A DNA stretch of 29,786 bases from Hondaea fermentalgiana (taxonomy: Eukaryota; Sar; Bigyra; Thraustochytrida; Thraustochytriidae): positions 210,106 to 239,891 of the forward strand of contig NPFB01000059.1 of NCBI GenBank assembly GCA_014084085.1, given 5' to 3'. The notes beneath the pieces were generated by a model, which did not search any database, was not told the origin of the DNA, and saw only the letters and a list, made by a program, of their open reading frames with translations. The translations under genes were made by a program, and so were the position numbers. Below, piece by piece: positions 8,867 through 16,768 of this stretch (position 1 is the stretch's first letter; each line of letters begins with the position of its first letter).

Positions 8867-10246
8867 ATGATGTTGCATCGTGGCGGAGCGGCGCGTCTGC
8901 GCGTGCGGCTTGCGGGCGCCAGTGGCGGCGTGGACGCGGCCAAGAATGCGGCGGCAGCGAAGATGCTCTCGACGACGGCCGAGGACGGAGCCAAGGAGGA
9001 ACGGAAGCCGCAAGGCCCGCTCGCAGGCGTGCGTGTGATTGAGGTTGGCAACTTTATTGCAGGCCCGCAGGCCGGCACGATCTTGGCGTACTACGGCGCA
9101 GAGTGCATCAAGATCGAGCCGCCTGGGGGCGATCAGGTGCGCAAGTTTCGCAACGTGGATCCGACAGGAACCTCGTGGTGGTGGAGATCCATTGGGCGCA
9201 ACAAAAAGTCGATCGAGCTCGACTTGAAAAAGCCAGGCGCCCAGCAGCTCGTGCGCGACCTTTGCAAGGATGCCGACGTGCTGCTCGAGAACTTTCGACC
9301 GGGCAAGATGGAAAGCTGGGGACTTGGGCCCGACGACATTGCCAAGGTAAACGACCTCGTGTACACTCGCGTGAGCGGCTATGGCCAGGACGGACCTTAT
9401 GCTCCTCGACCGGGCTTTGCCTCTTCGTGCGAGGCCATGGGCGGCTTTCGGTACGTGAACGGCTTTCCCGATCGCCCCTCGGTGCGCCCGAACCTGAGCT
9501 TGGGCGACACACTCGCAGGGATTCACGGTGCCATGGGAACGGCCATGGCACTTTTTGCGCGTCAAAAGGGAAGCAACCCGGACGCCAAGTTTCAGGTCGT
9601 GGACGCAAGCATTTTCGAGTCAGTCTGGCAAATCATGGAGGGCGTCTTGCCTGATTACGACGGCGAGGGCCTTGTGCGGGAGCCCTCGGGGTCGACCGTG
9701 ACGGGCATTGTCCCGACCAACACGTACCCCACGAGCGACGGCAAGGCCGTGGTGATTGGCTCGAACTCGAACGCGCTTTTTAAGCGGCTCATGCTTCAGA
9801 TTGGCCGCCCTGACATTGCCGAGGATGAAAAGTACAGCGATAACCAAAAGCGCGTGGAGCACCAAGAGTATTTGGACAAGGTCATTGGCGATTGGGCGCA
9901 GCAGCACACGGCACAAGAAGTGATGGACTGCGTCAATAAGGCCCAGGTCCCCAACGGTCTCATTTACTCGATTGAGGATATCGTTGACGACCCGCAATAC
10001 AAAGCGCGCGGAATGATTGAGGAAGTCCACGTTCCTGCCCTCAACCGTAACCTCAAGATTCCTGGTATGGCGCCCAAATTCTCCAAGACGCCGGGAGCAA
10101 CCTTGTGGCCGGGAGCTGAACTTGGCGAGCACACGCAGGAGATTCTTGACCTCGTTGGGTACACCCCGGAGCAGATCCAGGCGCTCACGGATGAGGGCGC
10201 TTTGCTGTGGCCCACGGGCGCCGGACCTTCTTCTGCCTCGGCATGA
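8867..10246 (+). CDS. Class III (CaiB/BaiF) CoA-transferase, SUGCT-like, probably mitochondrial
   Basis: A 459-residue enzyme that should move CoA between carboxylic acids through an aspartyl-CoA thioester. Two consecutive ATGs (8867, 8870) open a basic, Arg/Ala-rich presequence of about 35-48 residues, typical of mitochondrial import. The family core starts at PLAGVRVIEVGNFIAGP (51-67), continues with ECIKIEPPGGD (79-89) and LLENFRPGKMESWGLG (139-154), and carries the catalytic aspartate in LSLGDTLAGIHGAMG (D214). The C-terminal part has the usual DDPQYKARGM segment. Length fits the family. Among eukaryotes the closest type I recognise is SUGCT, the succinyl/glutaryl CoA-transferase of lysine and dicarboxylate breakdown, but substrate cannot be read from sequence; formyl-CoA transferase is an alternative. 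A decayed partial copy of its 3' end lies downstream. Confidence 0.92.
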   Translation: MMLHRGGAARLRVRLAGASGGVDAAKNAAAAKMLSTTAEDGAKEERKPQGPLAGVRVIEVGNFIAGPQAGTILAYYGAECIKIEPPGGDQVRKFRNVDPTGTSWWWRSIGRNKKSIELDLKKPGAQQLVRDLCKDADVLLENFRPGKMESWGLGPDDIAKVNDLVYTRVSGYGQDGPYAPRPGFASSCEAMGGFRYVNGFPDRPSVRPNLSLGDTLAGIHGAMGTAMALFARQKGSNPDAKFQVVDASIFESVWQIMEGVLPDYDGEGLVREPSGSTVTGIVPTNTYPTSDGKAVVIGSNSNALFKRLMLQIGRPDIAEDEKYSDNQKRVEHQEYLDKVIGDWAQQHTAQEVMDCVNKAQVPNGLIYSIEDIVDDPQYKARGMIEEVHVPALNRNLKIPGMAPKFSKTPGATLWPGAELGEHTQEILDLVGYTPEQIQALTDEGALLWPTGAGPSSASA

Positions 10247-10387
10247 TTGACAGTGAATCCTTTTATTATAACTTTTCTTTATCTTTGTTTGATGGCCTCA
10301 GCCACGCGTTCGATTTGAGTTGACTTGGTGTTGGCTGGTGTGATCTCATGGCAAAGCATTTCTTTGTGAGTTAATTTTTTTGCAGTG

Positions 10388-10720
10388 CAAGTTTAGAAAG
10401 CAATTCTTTTGCCAGTATACTACAATATGCAGAACGCAAAGTTTTTCCAGTATACTACAAGTTGCAGCACCCTTTTGGGGAGGGGGGGGGAGTTTTTCCA
10501 GTACTACAAGTTGGAGAAACCCCTTTTTGAGGAGCTAAGTTTTTCCAGTACAAGTTTAGAAAGCAATTCTTTTGCCAGTAGACTACAAAATGCAGAACGC
10601 AATTTTTTTTTCCAGTATACTACAAGTTGCAGCAACTATTTTGGGGGGAGCTAAGTTTTTCCAGTTCAACTTGGAAAAGCATTCCTTGTTGAGCTCATTC
10701 CTTCCAGTACAACTTGGATG
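10388..10720. repeat. Nested tandem array in the CoA-transferase 3' flank (163-bp unit)
   Basis: Two higher-order units, 10388-10550 and 10551-10713, both start CAAGTTTAGAAAGCAATTC and share landmarks in order, with a period of 163. Each is built from shorter units of roughly 25-50 bases with consensus TTTTCCAGTATACTACAAG followed by TTGCAG. I count about eight short units, near 10408, 10442, 10492, 10539, 10568, 10605, 10654 and 10700. Several contain the palindrome AGTATACT. Poly-G runs (about 10478-10491 and 10643) and poly-T runs sit between units. The array separates the CoA-transferase from its decayed partial copy, which ends in a related unit (about 11068). Confidence 0.85.
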
Positions 10721-10747
10721 CAGGACGTTTCACTTCATTCGAGATGA

Positions 10748-11107
10748 GATCCGCAAGACAAGGTCTATGCGCATGGAATGATTGCACAAGTTCACGTTCC
10801 TGTCAGCACGCGCAACCTCAAGGTTGTTCTTGAAGACACCTTGTGGCCAGCAAGCACACGCAGAAATCTCGTTGGGTACTCTGTATACGCTCACGGACGA
10901 GACCACCAGATTTTCGTCCGCTGCAATGTGATTGACAGAGAGCTTTTTCATTTAAATTCGGCATCACGAAAGGCCAGCCAAGCGTTTGTAGAATCGCTGG
11001 TGAGGTCACGAGGCAAAGCATTGCTCAAGTTTATTTATTGCCTGCAGTGCACACAAAAAAACTCATTGTTTCCAGCACAACTTGACTGCAACATGTGTTT
11101 CATGTGA
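10748..11107 (+). pseudogene. Decayed duplicate of the CoA-transferase 3' end and 3' flank
   Basis: This stretch matches the last 70 or so codons of the CoA-transferase plus about 190 bases of its 3' flank. Read forward it gives DPQDKVYAHGMIAQVHVP (gene: DPQYKARGMIEEVHVP), then RNLKVV (gene: RNLKIP), DTLWPA (gene: ATLWPG) and NLVGY (gene: DLVGY), with two internal deletions relative to the gene. Beyond the coding homology it keeps the order of 3' flank landmarks: GATTGACAG, GGCAAAGCATT, TGCAGTGCA and a final CCAGCACAACTTG unit. It lacks the 5' part, including the catalytic aspartate, so it is a non-functional fragment left by a local tandem duplication. Some of it may still be transcribed as read-through 3' UTR. 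Confidence 0.85.
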
Positions 11108-11299
11108 TATCATTCAAGAAGAAAGCGAATGCCCTTTTCCTTTCGCAGCCGTCTTGTGAACAAAACCAGGCTCATTTGCCGCAGAGCCATAAAGCACCAA
11201 GCAAGAGAAACTACAGAGAAGACTGTCGAGGTTGCCAACAAGATGGAAGAGGAGGTAAATTGGAATGCACGTATGGGTTGTAAATGATTGCTCTGGTGT

Positions 11300-12256
11300 T
11301 TACTCATCGGCCTCCTCAGCATCACCGCCGCCCGAAGCCATGGACTTGCGCTTGACGCGGCCCGGTCGGCCCTGGCCAAAGGGAGAGGTAAAGGAATAAT
11401 CGACGTGCTTCTCGGAGTCGGTGCGGAGCATGAAGCTGGGCACGTTAACCATGCGCTTGCCGACGCGAATGTGACGCTGCCTGATGAGGACGCGAGCGTG
11501 GTGGACGCTCTTGGCAAGGCCCTGCTTGAAGACCTTGGTCTGGAGGCGGCGCTCGAGCAGGCGCTGGGTGGTGAGCTGGAGCACGTAATCCAGCTTCTGC
11601 TCGTCCTCGGTAAGGAGACCGTAGCGAACCATGCGGCGAAGGAGAGCCTGGCCCTCGAAGATGCGGCGCTCGTGCTTCTCGTCGAGGGTGAGGAGCTCAC
11701 GGGCGGCGGCACGGATCTTGGCGAGGATCAGCTGAGTGCGCCAGATCTCGCGCTTGCAGCGGAGACCATACTCACCGCAGAGCTTGAGCTCCTGTGTTTT
11801 TCAAGATTGCGTTTGCATCACGATAAAGCAGTCAGAGAGTTAGTCCATTGTTCGTTCCTTTGTGCCATCGACTGATCGCGATGGATCAGAAAGCATCGTC
11901 ATGTAGACCAAGGGAAAAGGGAGGTTGAACATAACAAGGCGGGTTTTTTCTCCCCGTCCATCCTACACTCGTGGTGGAGCATAGCATGGCGCACGCGAAC
12001 AGGCGCGCACAAGCAGCGGATCCCTTCCACTGCTGTGCGCTCATCCCGTTGCGATGCGTCCTCTGTTCGTCGTCACGATGGTCGTCCGGCCGGCCAACCA
12101 GCCACAGACAGGCCGTGGCGGCCACCATCCCTCCATCCCTCCGTCCATGCTGCGCTCGCGAGCGCGACGTACCTGGTCGAGGCGCTCCTTCTCGTACGGG
12201 CGGCGGGGCGGGTTCGAGACCTTGCTGAAGTTGCGGTGCCGGCTGATCTTGGGCAT
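11300..12256 (-). CDS. RPS9: 40S ribosomal protein S9 (uS4), two exons
   Basis: Cytosolic small-subunit protein that binds 18S rRNA early in assembly and helps decoding accuracy. Exon 1 is 12256-12173 (28 codons, [10 protein letters not shown] to EKERLDQ); exon 2 is 11791-11300 (163 codons plus stop), giving 191 residues, close to the usual 190-195. The 381-base intron 11792-12172 has a GTACGT donor, a likely CTAAC branch site (11839-11844 region) and an ACACAG acceptor. Splicing falls between codons and restores the conserved [15 protein letters not shown] junction. The S4 RNA-binding region is clear: [16 protein letters not shown] and [17 protein letters not shown], followed by GRPGRVKRK and an acidic tail. 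The start is the ATG at 12256; the same frame stays open upstream for 30 or more codons, so an N-terminal extension cannot be fully excluded. A TATA box lies 272 bases upstream. Confidence 0.96.
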
Positions 12257-12398
12257 CTTGACGACCTCCTCCGCGCGCGGGTGCTGCTCCTCCTCGCTCT
12301 GCTGCCAGTCGAAGCTCTTTTGCTGCTTGGCGCCCTTCTTTCTTGCTGCCTCCCTCCCTGCTTGCCGCCCTTGCTCTCGCCGCGTCTCCCTCTTGCGC

Positions 12399-12470
12399 CC
12401 CTTTCCGCAAGTGCGCTATCGCCCCTTTCCGCACTTGCAACTCTGCCCCGCAAGTCCGCTATCCGCCGCC
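12399..12470. repeat. Short imperfect triplicate in RPS9 5' leader
   Basis: Three related pieces lie side by side: GCCCCTTTCCGCAAGTGCGC, GCCCCTTTCCGCACTTGCAA and GCCCCGCAAGTCCGC, roughly 25 bases apart. They fall between the RPS9 TATA box and start codon, so they would be in the 5' UTR or a leader intron. CGCAAGTGCG is nearly self-complementary. No known element matched. Confidence 0.6.
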
Positions 12471-12527
12471 GCCACTGAGCGCAAAAAGAGTGGCCCCGGC
12501 GCCGCCTGCTTGCGCCGCGGGACGCAC

Positions 12528-12533
12528 TTTATA
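12528..12533 (-). promoter_or_regulatory. TATA box of RPS9
   Basis: TATAAA on the minus strand in a GC-rich setting (GGGTATAAAGTGCG), 272 bases upstream of the RPS9 ATG. It is a good TATA match oriented toward a recognised gene; transcription would start about 30 bases nearer the gene. Confidence 0.6.
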
Positions 12534-12675
12534 CCCGCGCCGACGCCCGGTTTAGGACCGCCTGCTTACATCCACCACCAACCGCCATTTCCCCGGTTTC
12601 ACCGGTGTCATCCTCGCCGTCCCTCGCTAGGTGTGCACTAACGGAACCATAGGCGTCGAGGGGGGTGGCAGAGGC

Positions 12676-12686
12676 TAGGGTTAGGG
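12676..12686. promoter_or_regulatory. Telomere-like box upstream of RPS9
   Basis: TAGGGTTAGGG, two telomere-type units (AACCCTAA-type on the RPS9 strand), lies about 145 bases upstream of the RPS9 TATA box. Short telo-box motifs are known in plant ribosomal-protein gene promoters. Here it could act on RPS9 or be chance. Confidence 0.4.
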
Positions 12687-12983
12687 TGTTCGGGTTTTCG
12701 GGAAATTAGCAAAGAGGGGCCCGCCGCGCGCGTGCGAAAGGCCCGGCGTCCGCGGGAGAAGCGGCGCGGAAGGGGCAAACGGGCGAGGAAAGGGTTGCGC
12801 AGAGGAGGGGGCACGGATGTGCCGCCCGCGGAGGGGGCACAAAGGTGCCGGTGCGCAGAGGAACGCGGAGCCGGCGGGAGAGGGCGAGGAGGGCGACGGC
12901 GACGTCGAGGAGATCCGCAACGAGGAGGTAGGTCGCCGCGCGGCGCGGAGAGGCGCGGGCCCGCGGGCGGCGAGGGCGAGCCA

Positions 12984-13083
12984 NNNNNNNNNNNNNNNNN
13001 NNNNNNNNNNNNNNNNNNNNNNNNNNNNNNNNNNNNNNNNNNNNNNNNNNNNNNNNNNNNNNNNNNNNNNNNNNNNNNNNNNN
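12984..13083. other. 100-N assembly gap with identical 22-bp flanks
   Basis: Exactly 100 N. The 22 bases at 12961-12982 are identical to 13084-13105. A placeholder of round length with the same sequence on both sides suggests that the two contig ends overlap or that a short repeat collapsed, so the true missing length may be zero. Confidence 0.95.
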
Positions 13084-13521
13084 CCGCGGGCGGCGAGGGC
13101 GAGCCGCTTCGACGCCGCCGCAGGGGCGCAGCGGCCGGAGGCGTCTGATCTGAGCGCGAGCGCCCGGGCGACGATGGGTCGCGGAAGGATCCGGCAGGGG
13201 CCGAAATGTCGTTGCCAGGCTGGCTCGGACGCGGGCGGCGCGCCGGCGGAGGCCCTCGAGGCCGCTCCGTGGTGGATGTCTTCGGCCCTGGCCGGAGCGA
13301 GACAGCCTGGAAACAGACGCCTTTGGGCCGGAGGAGGGAGGGAAAGGCACGACGAGCGAGAAGGACTGACGAACAGGCAGGAGGCGGTTTACGACCCGGT
13401 TCTTCCCAATCTGTATCCGCAAAATATCCAAGAGCAGAGACGCAACTCGAGGACGCTTGCGCGGGCAGCCAGCACGAGCGAGGAGGACAAGGAGCAAGCT
13501 CACAAGAAGTAGCAAAGGAGA

Positions 13522-13820
13522 ATGGGTATGTTTTGAAACGTGGACGACAAGTATAGGTGAGACGGGTGGTAAGCTGACGATTGTATGCTCCTTTAGCACC
13601 AATTCCACGTAACAAGGGTCGCCGCACCCGGACGCTCCAGGCGCAGCAGCGGCGTCCTGGCGAGGTTTCGTCGAAGCAAAAGGAAAAGGATGAGCGACCT
13701 GTGAGCAACTTTCTCGTGGCGTTTTTCCTCTTTGTCGTTGTCGGTTCGGCATTTTTGCAAATCTTTCGTCTCTTCCTTGACATGGACTCGGAGCAGGCGC
13801 AGCAAAACACAGAAGAGTAG
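13522..13820 (+). CDS. RAMP4/SERP1-like stress-associated ER protein, two exons
   Basis: Small tail-anchored ER protein family that associates with the Sec61 translocon and stabilises membrane proteins during ER stress. Exon 1 contributes only ATGG (13522-13525), in a strong start context (A at -3, G at +4). The 71-base intron 13526-13596 has GTATGT, a CTGAC branch candidate (13573-13577) and TTTAG. Exon 2 (13597-13820) completes a 75-residue protein that begins MAPIPRNKGRRTRT. The N-terminal half is basic and polar; then KEKDERPVSNFLVAFFLF and VVVGSAFLQIFRLF form the single membrane span, matching animal RAMP4, which has a VCGSAIFQI-type core. The acidic C-terminal tail of about 15 residues (to NTEE) is longer than in animals. 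The tiny first exon is inferred from splice signals and frame. Confidence 0.85.
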
Positions 13821-14547
13821 GTTTAGGTCTCTGTCAAGCTGGGTGCTGGCGCGTCTCGCGACGACGCTGTGCACGCTGCATCCCGGCTGGCAATCAGCGA
13901 GAGCCTTTTTTATTCGGGGACACACGAAGGAGAAGGAAATTGAAAGGCCACAGCAGCTTTGCCTTTTTTCTTTTCCCTTTCCCTTGTCTCTCGCACGAAC
14001 ACACGCGCACACGCGCGCACACAAACACAAGTACGCACGCAGACGCATATCTTGATGGCGAGCTCAGTCGGTTGGGTCGACTGTCAGCTCGCTCTGAATG
14101 GATGTAAAAAAAAAATCATGTGACTCTTTTGCTGCTTCTCGCAGTCGCTTGCTCCGGTAGTACTGCTCTTTTCCACTTCGTTTCTTTCATTTGTTTCTTG
14201 GCGGGATCAGTCGGTTGTGTCGACTGTCAGCTCGCTCTACATGGATGTAAAAAATCATGTGACTCTTTTGCTGCTTCTCGCAGTCGCTTGCTTCAGCTCT
14301 GCTCTTTTCCACTTCGTTTTTCAGGGGCCATTTTCTTTTCTTTTCTTTTTTTTTCATGTGGTAGCGAGTAGTAGTGGGCAACGTCGCACGCACGGCAGAC
14401 TGGCAAGCGGGACTCCGACGACCGTCAGGTCCGTCGAGCCGGAAGGCCGCGCGGGCGACCAAGTACGTACTTGCACAGCCGGCTCGGTCGATCAAACCGT
14501 CAAACGACCAACCGTCTGGCAGCAAGCGAGCAGGCAAGCAAGCAGGC
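13821..14547. other. RAMP4 3' flank and acyltransferase 5' region
   Basis: No gene recognised. Contains a CACACGCGCACACGCG-type simple stretch near 14000-14040, the 143-bp tandem duplication (14064-14330), pyrimidine-rich TTTTCTTTTC sequence at about 14332-14355, and an acyltransferase leader with the AGCAAGCAGGCAAGCAAGCA repeat just before the ATG at 14548. Confidence 0.5.
14064..14330. repeat. 143-bp tandem duplication
   Basis: Sequence at 14064-14190 recurs at 14207-14325 with a period of 143 and only scattered differences, mainly the length of a poly-A run (10 against 6) and a small indel. Both copies include TCAGTCGGTTG, GTCGACTGTCAGCTCGCTCT and TCATGTGACTCTTTTGCTGC. The high identity points to a recent event. 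It lies upstream of the acyltransferase gene and may duplicate part of its promoter or leader. Confidence 0.9.
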
Positions 14548-15576
14548 ATGGAGAAGTTTACACGATGGGAGGACAAGTCGAACGGGATTAACCCGTTCGT
14601 CCCGAACGGGCGACAGAGCCGCGCGCTGCCCTTGGCAGCAGCAGGCGCGGTGCTTGCGGTGGTCAAGCTCGTGCTCCTGTTTGGAGTAGGACTCGTTCTT
14701 GCGGTGGGCCTTGGGCTCGAGACGGTCGTGGTGGCACGACCTCTTCGTGCTCTTGTGCGCCTCATCATAACGCGTCCGCTTGTGCGCCTGATGCTGTTGC
14801 TGTTGGGCTTTTGGACGATCGGCGAGGCATTGCCGGATCCGCGTCGCCTTCGTCTTGGCAAGCTCAGCAAAAAGGGTGTCAGTGATTCGCAAGAGGCTCT
14901 TCAGTCGTTCGGCCGCACCGTTCGTCGCGGAGACCTCCTCCTCTTCAACTCCACTTCGATTGTTGAAGTGCTCTATCTGTATGCTCGCTTCAGCGCTGAC
15001 TTTGTTGTCCCCTCGCTCCCTGATGGCAACGGATTCAAACAAGTTGGTCTCGTGGGCGCCCTCAAGCGAGCCGCATATCATGGCATTGACCCTTCGAAGG
15101 CGCCGTGCAACGGAGGCACGGCCCGCATCACAGAATTGCAAAGCAGCGCCAACTTTCCTCTTGCCGTCTTTGCCGAGGGCGCGCGAACAAATGGCAAGGC
15201 TGTGATGGAATTTGTCCCGGCCTTGGCGCAGGACACGGCTTTTCATGATGGCACCACACGTGTTCACATTACGGCCTTTTCCTACCCGCATGTCGCCTGG
15301 TCGCCTTGCAATCCTGTCGATGGCATCTTGACCTACTTGTTCCGCGCGTGCTCCATGTTCCGCAACACAATGTACGTCAATCTGGTCCCCTACGAGGTCT
15401 GGACGGCCGAGCGCGAGAATCGTGCCAACAATCATCCCGAGACGGACGTGCGCTCGCTCCTAGCCTCAGCAGTAGGTAACCGTGGTGTCAAACAAGTAGC
15501 GCTCTCGCTTTCGGTCTACTTTGACTTTCTCGAGTACTATCATTCATCCTCGTTGTATGGTAAGAAAAATAAATAG
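14548..15576 (+). CDS. Membrane acyltransferase of the LPAT (PlsC) superfamily, LOA1-like
   Basis: Predicted 342-residue glycerolipid acyltransferase, starting at the first ATG (14548); earlier in-frame codons lack an ATG. Two hydrophobic segments (about 26-60 and 75-93) anchor it in a membrane, probably ER or lipid droplet. The acyl-acceptor motif is clear: FAEGARTNGK (208-217), the FPEGTRTNG of the family. The usual catalytic NHxxxxD block reads NSTSIVE (134-140), so the histidine is Ser and the aspartate Glu. Flanking LLLF and VLYLYARF place it confidently at that position. Such deviation suggests altered chemistry or a relative of the yeast LOA1/Vps66 branch. The frame ends at TAG 15576, but a good GTAAGA donor at 15560 and a TTTTCTTTTCAG acceptor ending at 15618 could splice out that stop and change the C-terminus. 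Confidence 0.78.
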   Translation: MEKFTRWEDKSNGINPFVPNGRQSRALPLAAAGAVLAVVKLVLLFGVGLVLAVGLGLETVVVARPLRALVRLIITRPLVRLMLLLLGFWTIGEALPDPRRLRLGKLSKKGVSDSQEALQSFGRTVRRGDLLLFNSTSIVEVLYLYARFSADFVVPSLPDGNGFKQVGLVGALKRAAYHGIDPSKAPCNGGTARITELQSSANFPLAVFAEGARTNGKAVMEFVPALAQDTAFHDGTTRVHITAFSYPHVAWSPCNPVDGILTYLFRACSMFRNTMYVNLVPYEVWTAERENRANNHPETDVRSLLASAVGNRGVKQVALSLSVYFDFLEYYHSSSLYGKKNK

Positions 15577-16768
15577 CCCAGATCTAAATGCTTCGTGATT
15601 TCTTTCTTTTCTTTTCAGACCACTGCCAGCATGTCGTACTGTACGTGCACAGTATTCGTGGCTCGGCGGCGCTACCGTGTATACACGTACAAAGCAATGT
15701 CTTGCACTCGCAGTCGATCGTCGATGTCAATGCGACGGCAAGTGCAAGTGCAACTGCAAAAACAAATGCAAATGTAAATGCAACCAAGAAAGTCATCTTT
15801 TCCTTTTCTTTTTTCTCCAACAGCATGCTCACAAGTATATACCATCCTTCTGCAGCTGCAGCTGCTCTCAGTTGCTCTCTTGACACTTCTTCGGGGTCGG
15901 CGATTCATCTCGCCGAGTCACCGACAGCAATCCCTTGCTTGCTTCATTCGTCATTTCTTCGGAGGTTGCTTTGGTCTTCTCGGGTGTCACTCCGCCACAG
16001 TCAGCACAACTCGGTCAGTCTCCGAGCCCTCGATCCATGCCAACACCTGGTTTCGCCCGTGCCGCGCGTCGCGTCGATCCCTGCGCTCCAGCCATCTTTG
16101 CTACTCTATCGTACGCCGCACGGCAGGCACGGCAGCGCAGGTCACTCGGACACGGTCCCAAGCGATCACCCACCCACTAATAACCCTTGCCCCGGCACTG
16201 CGGACAGTGATGAGAGATGATCGCGGGGTGGACTGACGGTCCCGATCCTGCCACGGTCTCCGCACCGCTTGTGGTGCACGGCCGTGCGCATGCTTCATGA
16301 AGGGGACTCCGCTAGAACCCGGCGCGGCGCGGCGCTCGGTGCGGACCGCACGGCCGACCGTGCCGCGCCCGCGTGCCGGGGCTGGTCGCAGTCGCTGTCG
16401 GAGGCAGGCACATCAGCAGCAGTGCAGTGCCGAGCAAGCAAGCCGAGCCGAACGAACGCTCGGGCTTGGCAGGGTAAGCCTGTGCTGCGAATCACAGCCA
16501 TGGCGGCCCGGAGAAACCGGTCGAATCGCGCGAGGGGCGCAACTTGGGACGTATAGTTAGACTGCGTCAAGGGTCGGCACGGATTCACAGCACGGCGTGC
16601 ATCGGTGCATAGTTCGAGGCGAGGCGAGGCGACGTGGTGGGCGCATTCCGACCACGAGGTGCGTGCCGCGCCGGTGGCGGCTCGCCTTGACTGTGAGGCA
16701 AGTAAATAGTCGCTGCCGACAGGGTCTGCAGAGGGTGCTGCAGATCCCGAACGCGAGAATCCCGACCC
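15577..16768. other. Acyltransferase 3' flank and reductase 5' region
   Basis: No independent gene seen. If the intron 15560-15618 is removed, the acyltransferase frame runs on to 16220 with a low-complexity Ala/Thr/Asn segment, encoded by the near-repeat GCAAATGCAAATGTAAATGC (about 15760-15785), and no conserved domain, which I consider more likely 3' UTR. The remainder to 16768 is GC-rich and would contain the promoter of the reductase gene; no TATA box recognised. Confidence 0.45.

Larger units (their letters stand above)
12257..13521. other. Divergent intergenic region RPS9 / RAMP4 with assembly gap
   Basis: Very GC-rich sequence holding the RPS9 leader and promoter (to about 12700) and the RAMP4 5' flank. 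12984-13083 are N. Long frames crossing the gap on both strands are GC-driven and show no domain. No other gene seen. Confidence 0.6.

Noticed and set aside
8477..9565. Reverse 362-codon open frame
   Set aside because: Antisense of the CoA-transferase 5' half and its promoter; no recognisable domain.
10388..10720. CRISPR array or transposon terminal repeats
   Set aside because: Spacing is uneven, spacers are themselves repeats, and there is no transposase or Cas gene; this is a eukaryotic nested tandem repeat.
11110..11712. Reverse 200-codon Ser-rich frame
   Set aside because: Wrong frame of RPS9 exon 2; the correct frame matches uS4 along its length.
12676..12686. Chromosome end or interstitial telomere
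   Set aside because: Only two units and clear genes on both sides; a promoter box or chance is more likely.
12638..13810. Reverse open frames running through the N gap
   Set aside because: They translate N as unknown residues, overlap the RAMP4 exon antisense, and are driven by GC composition.
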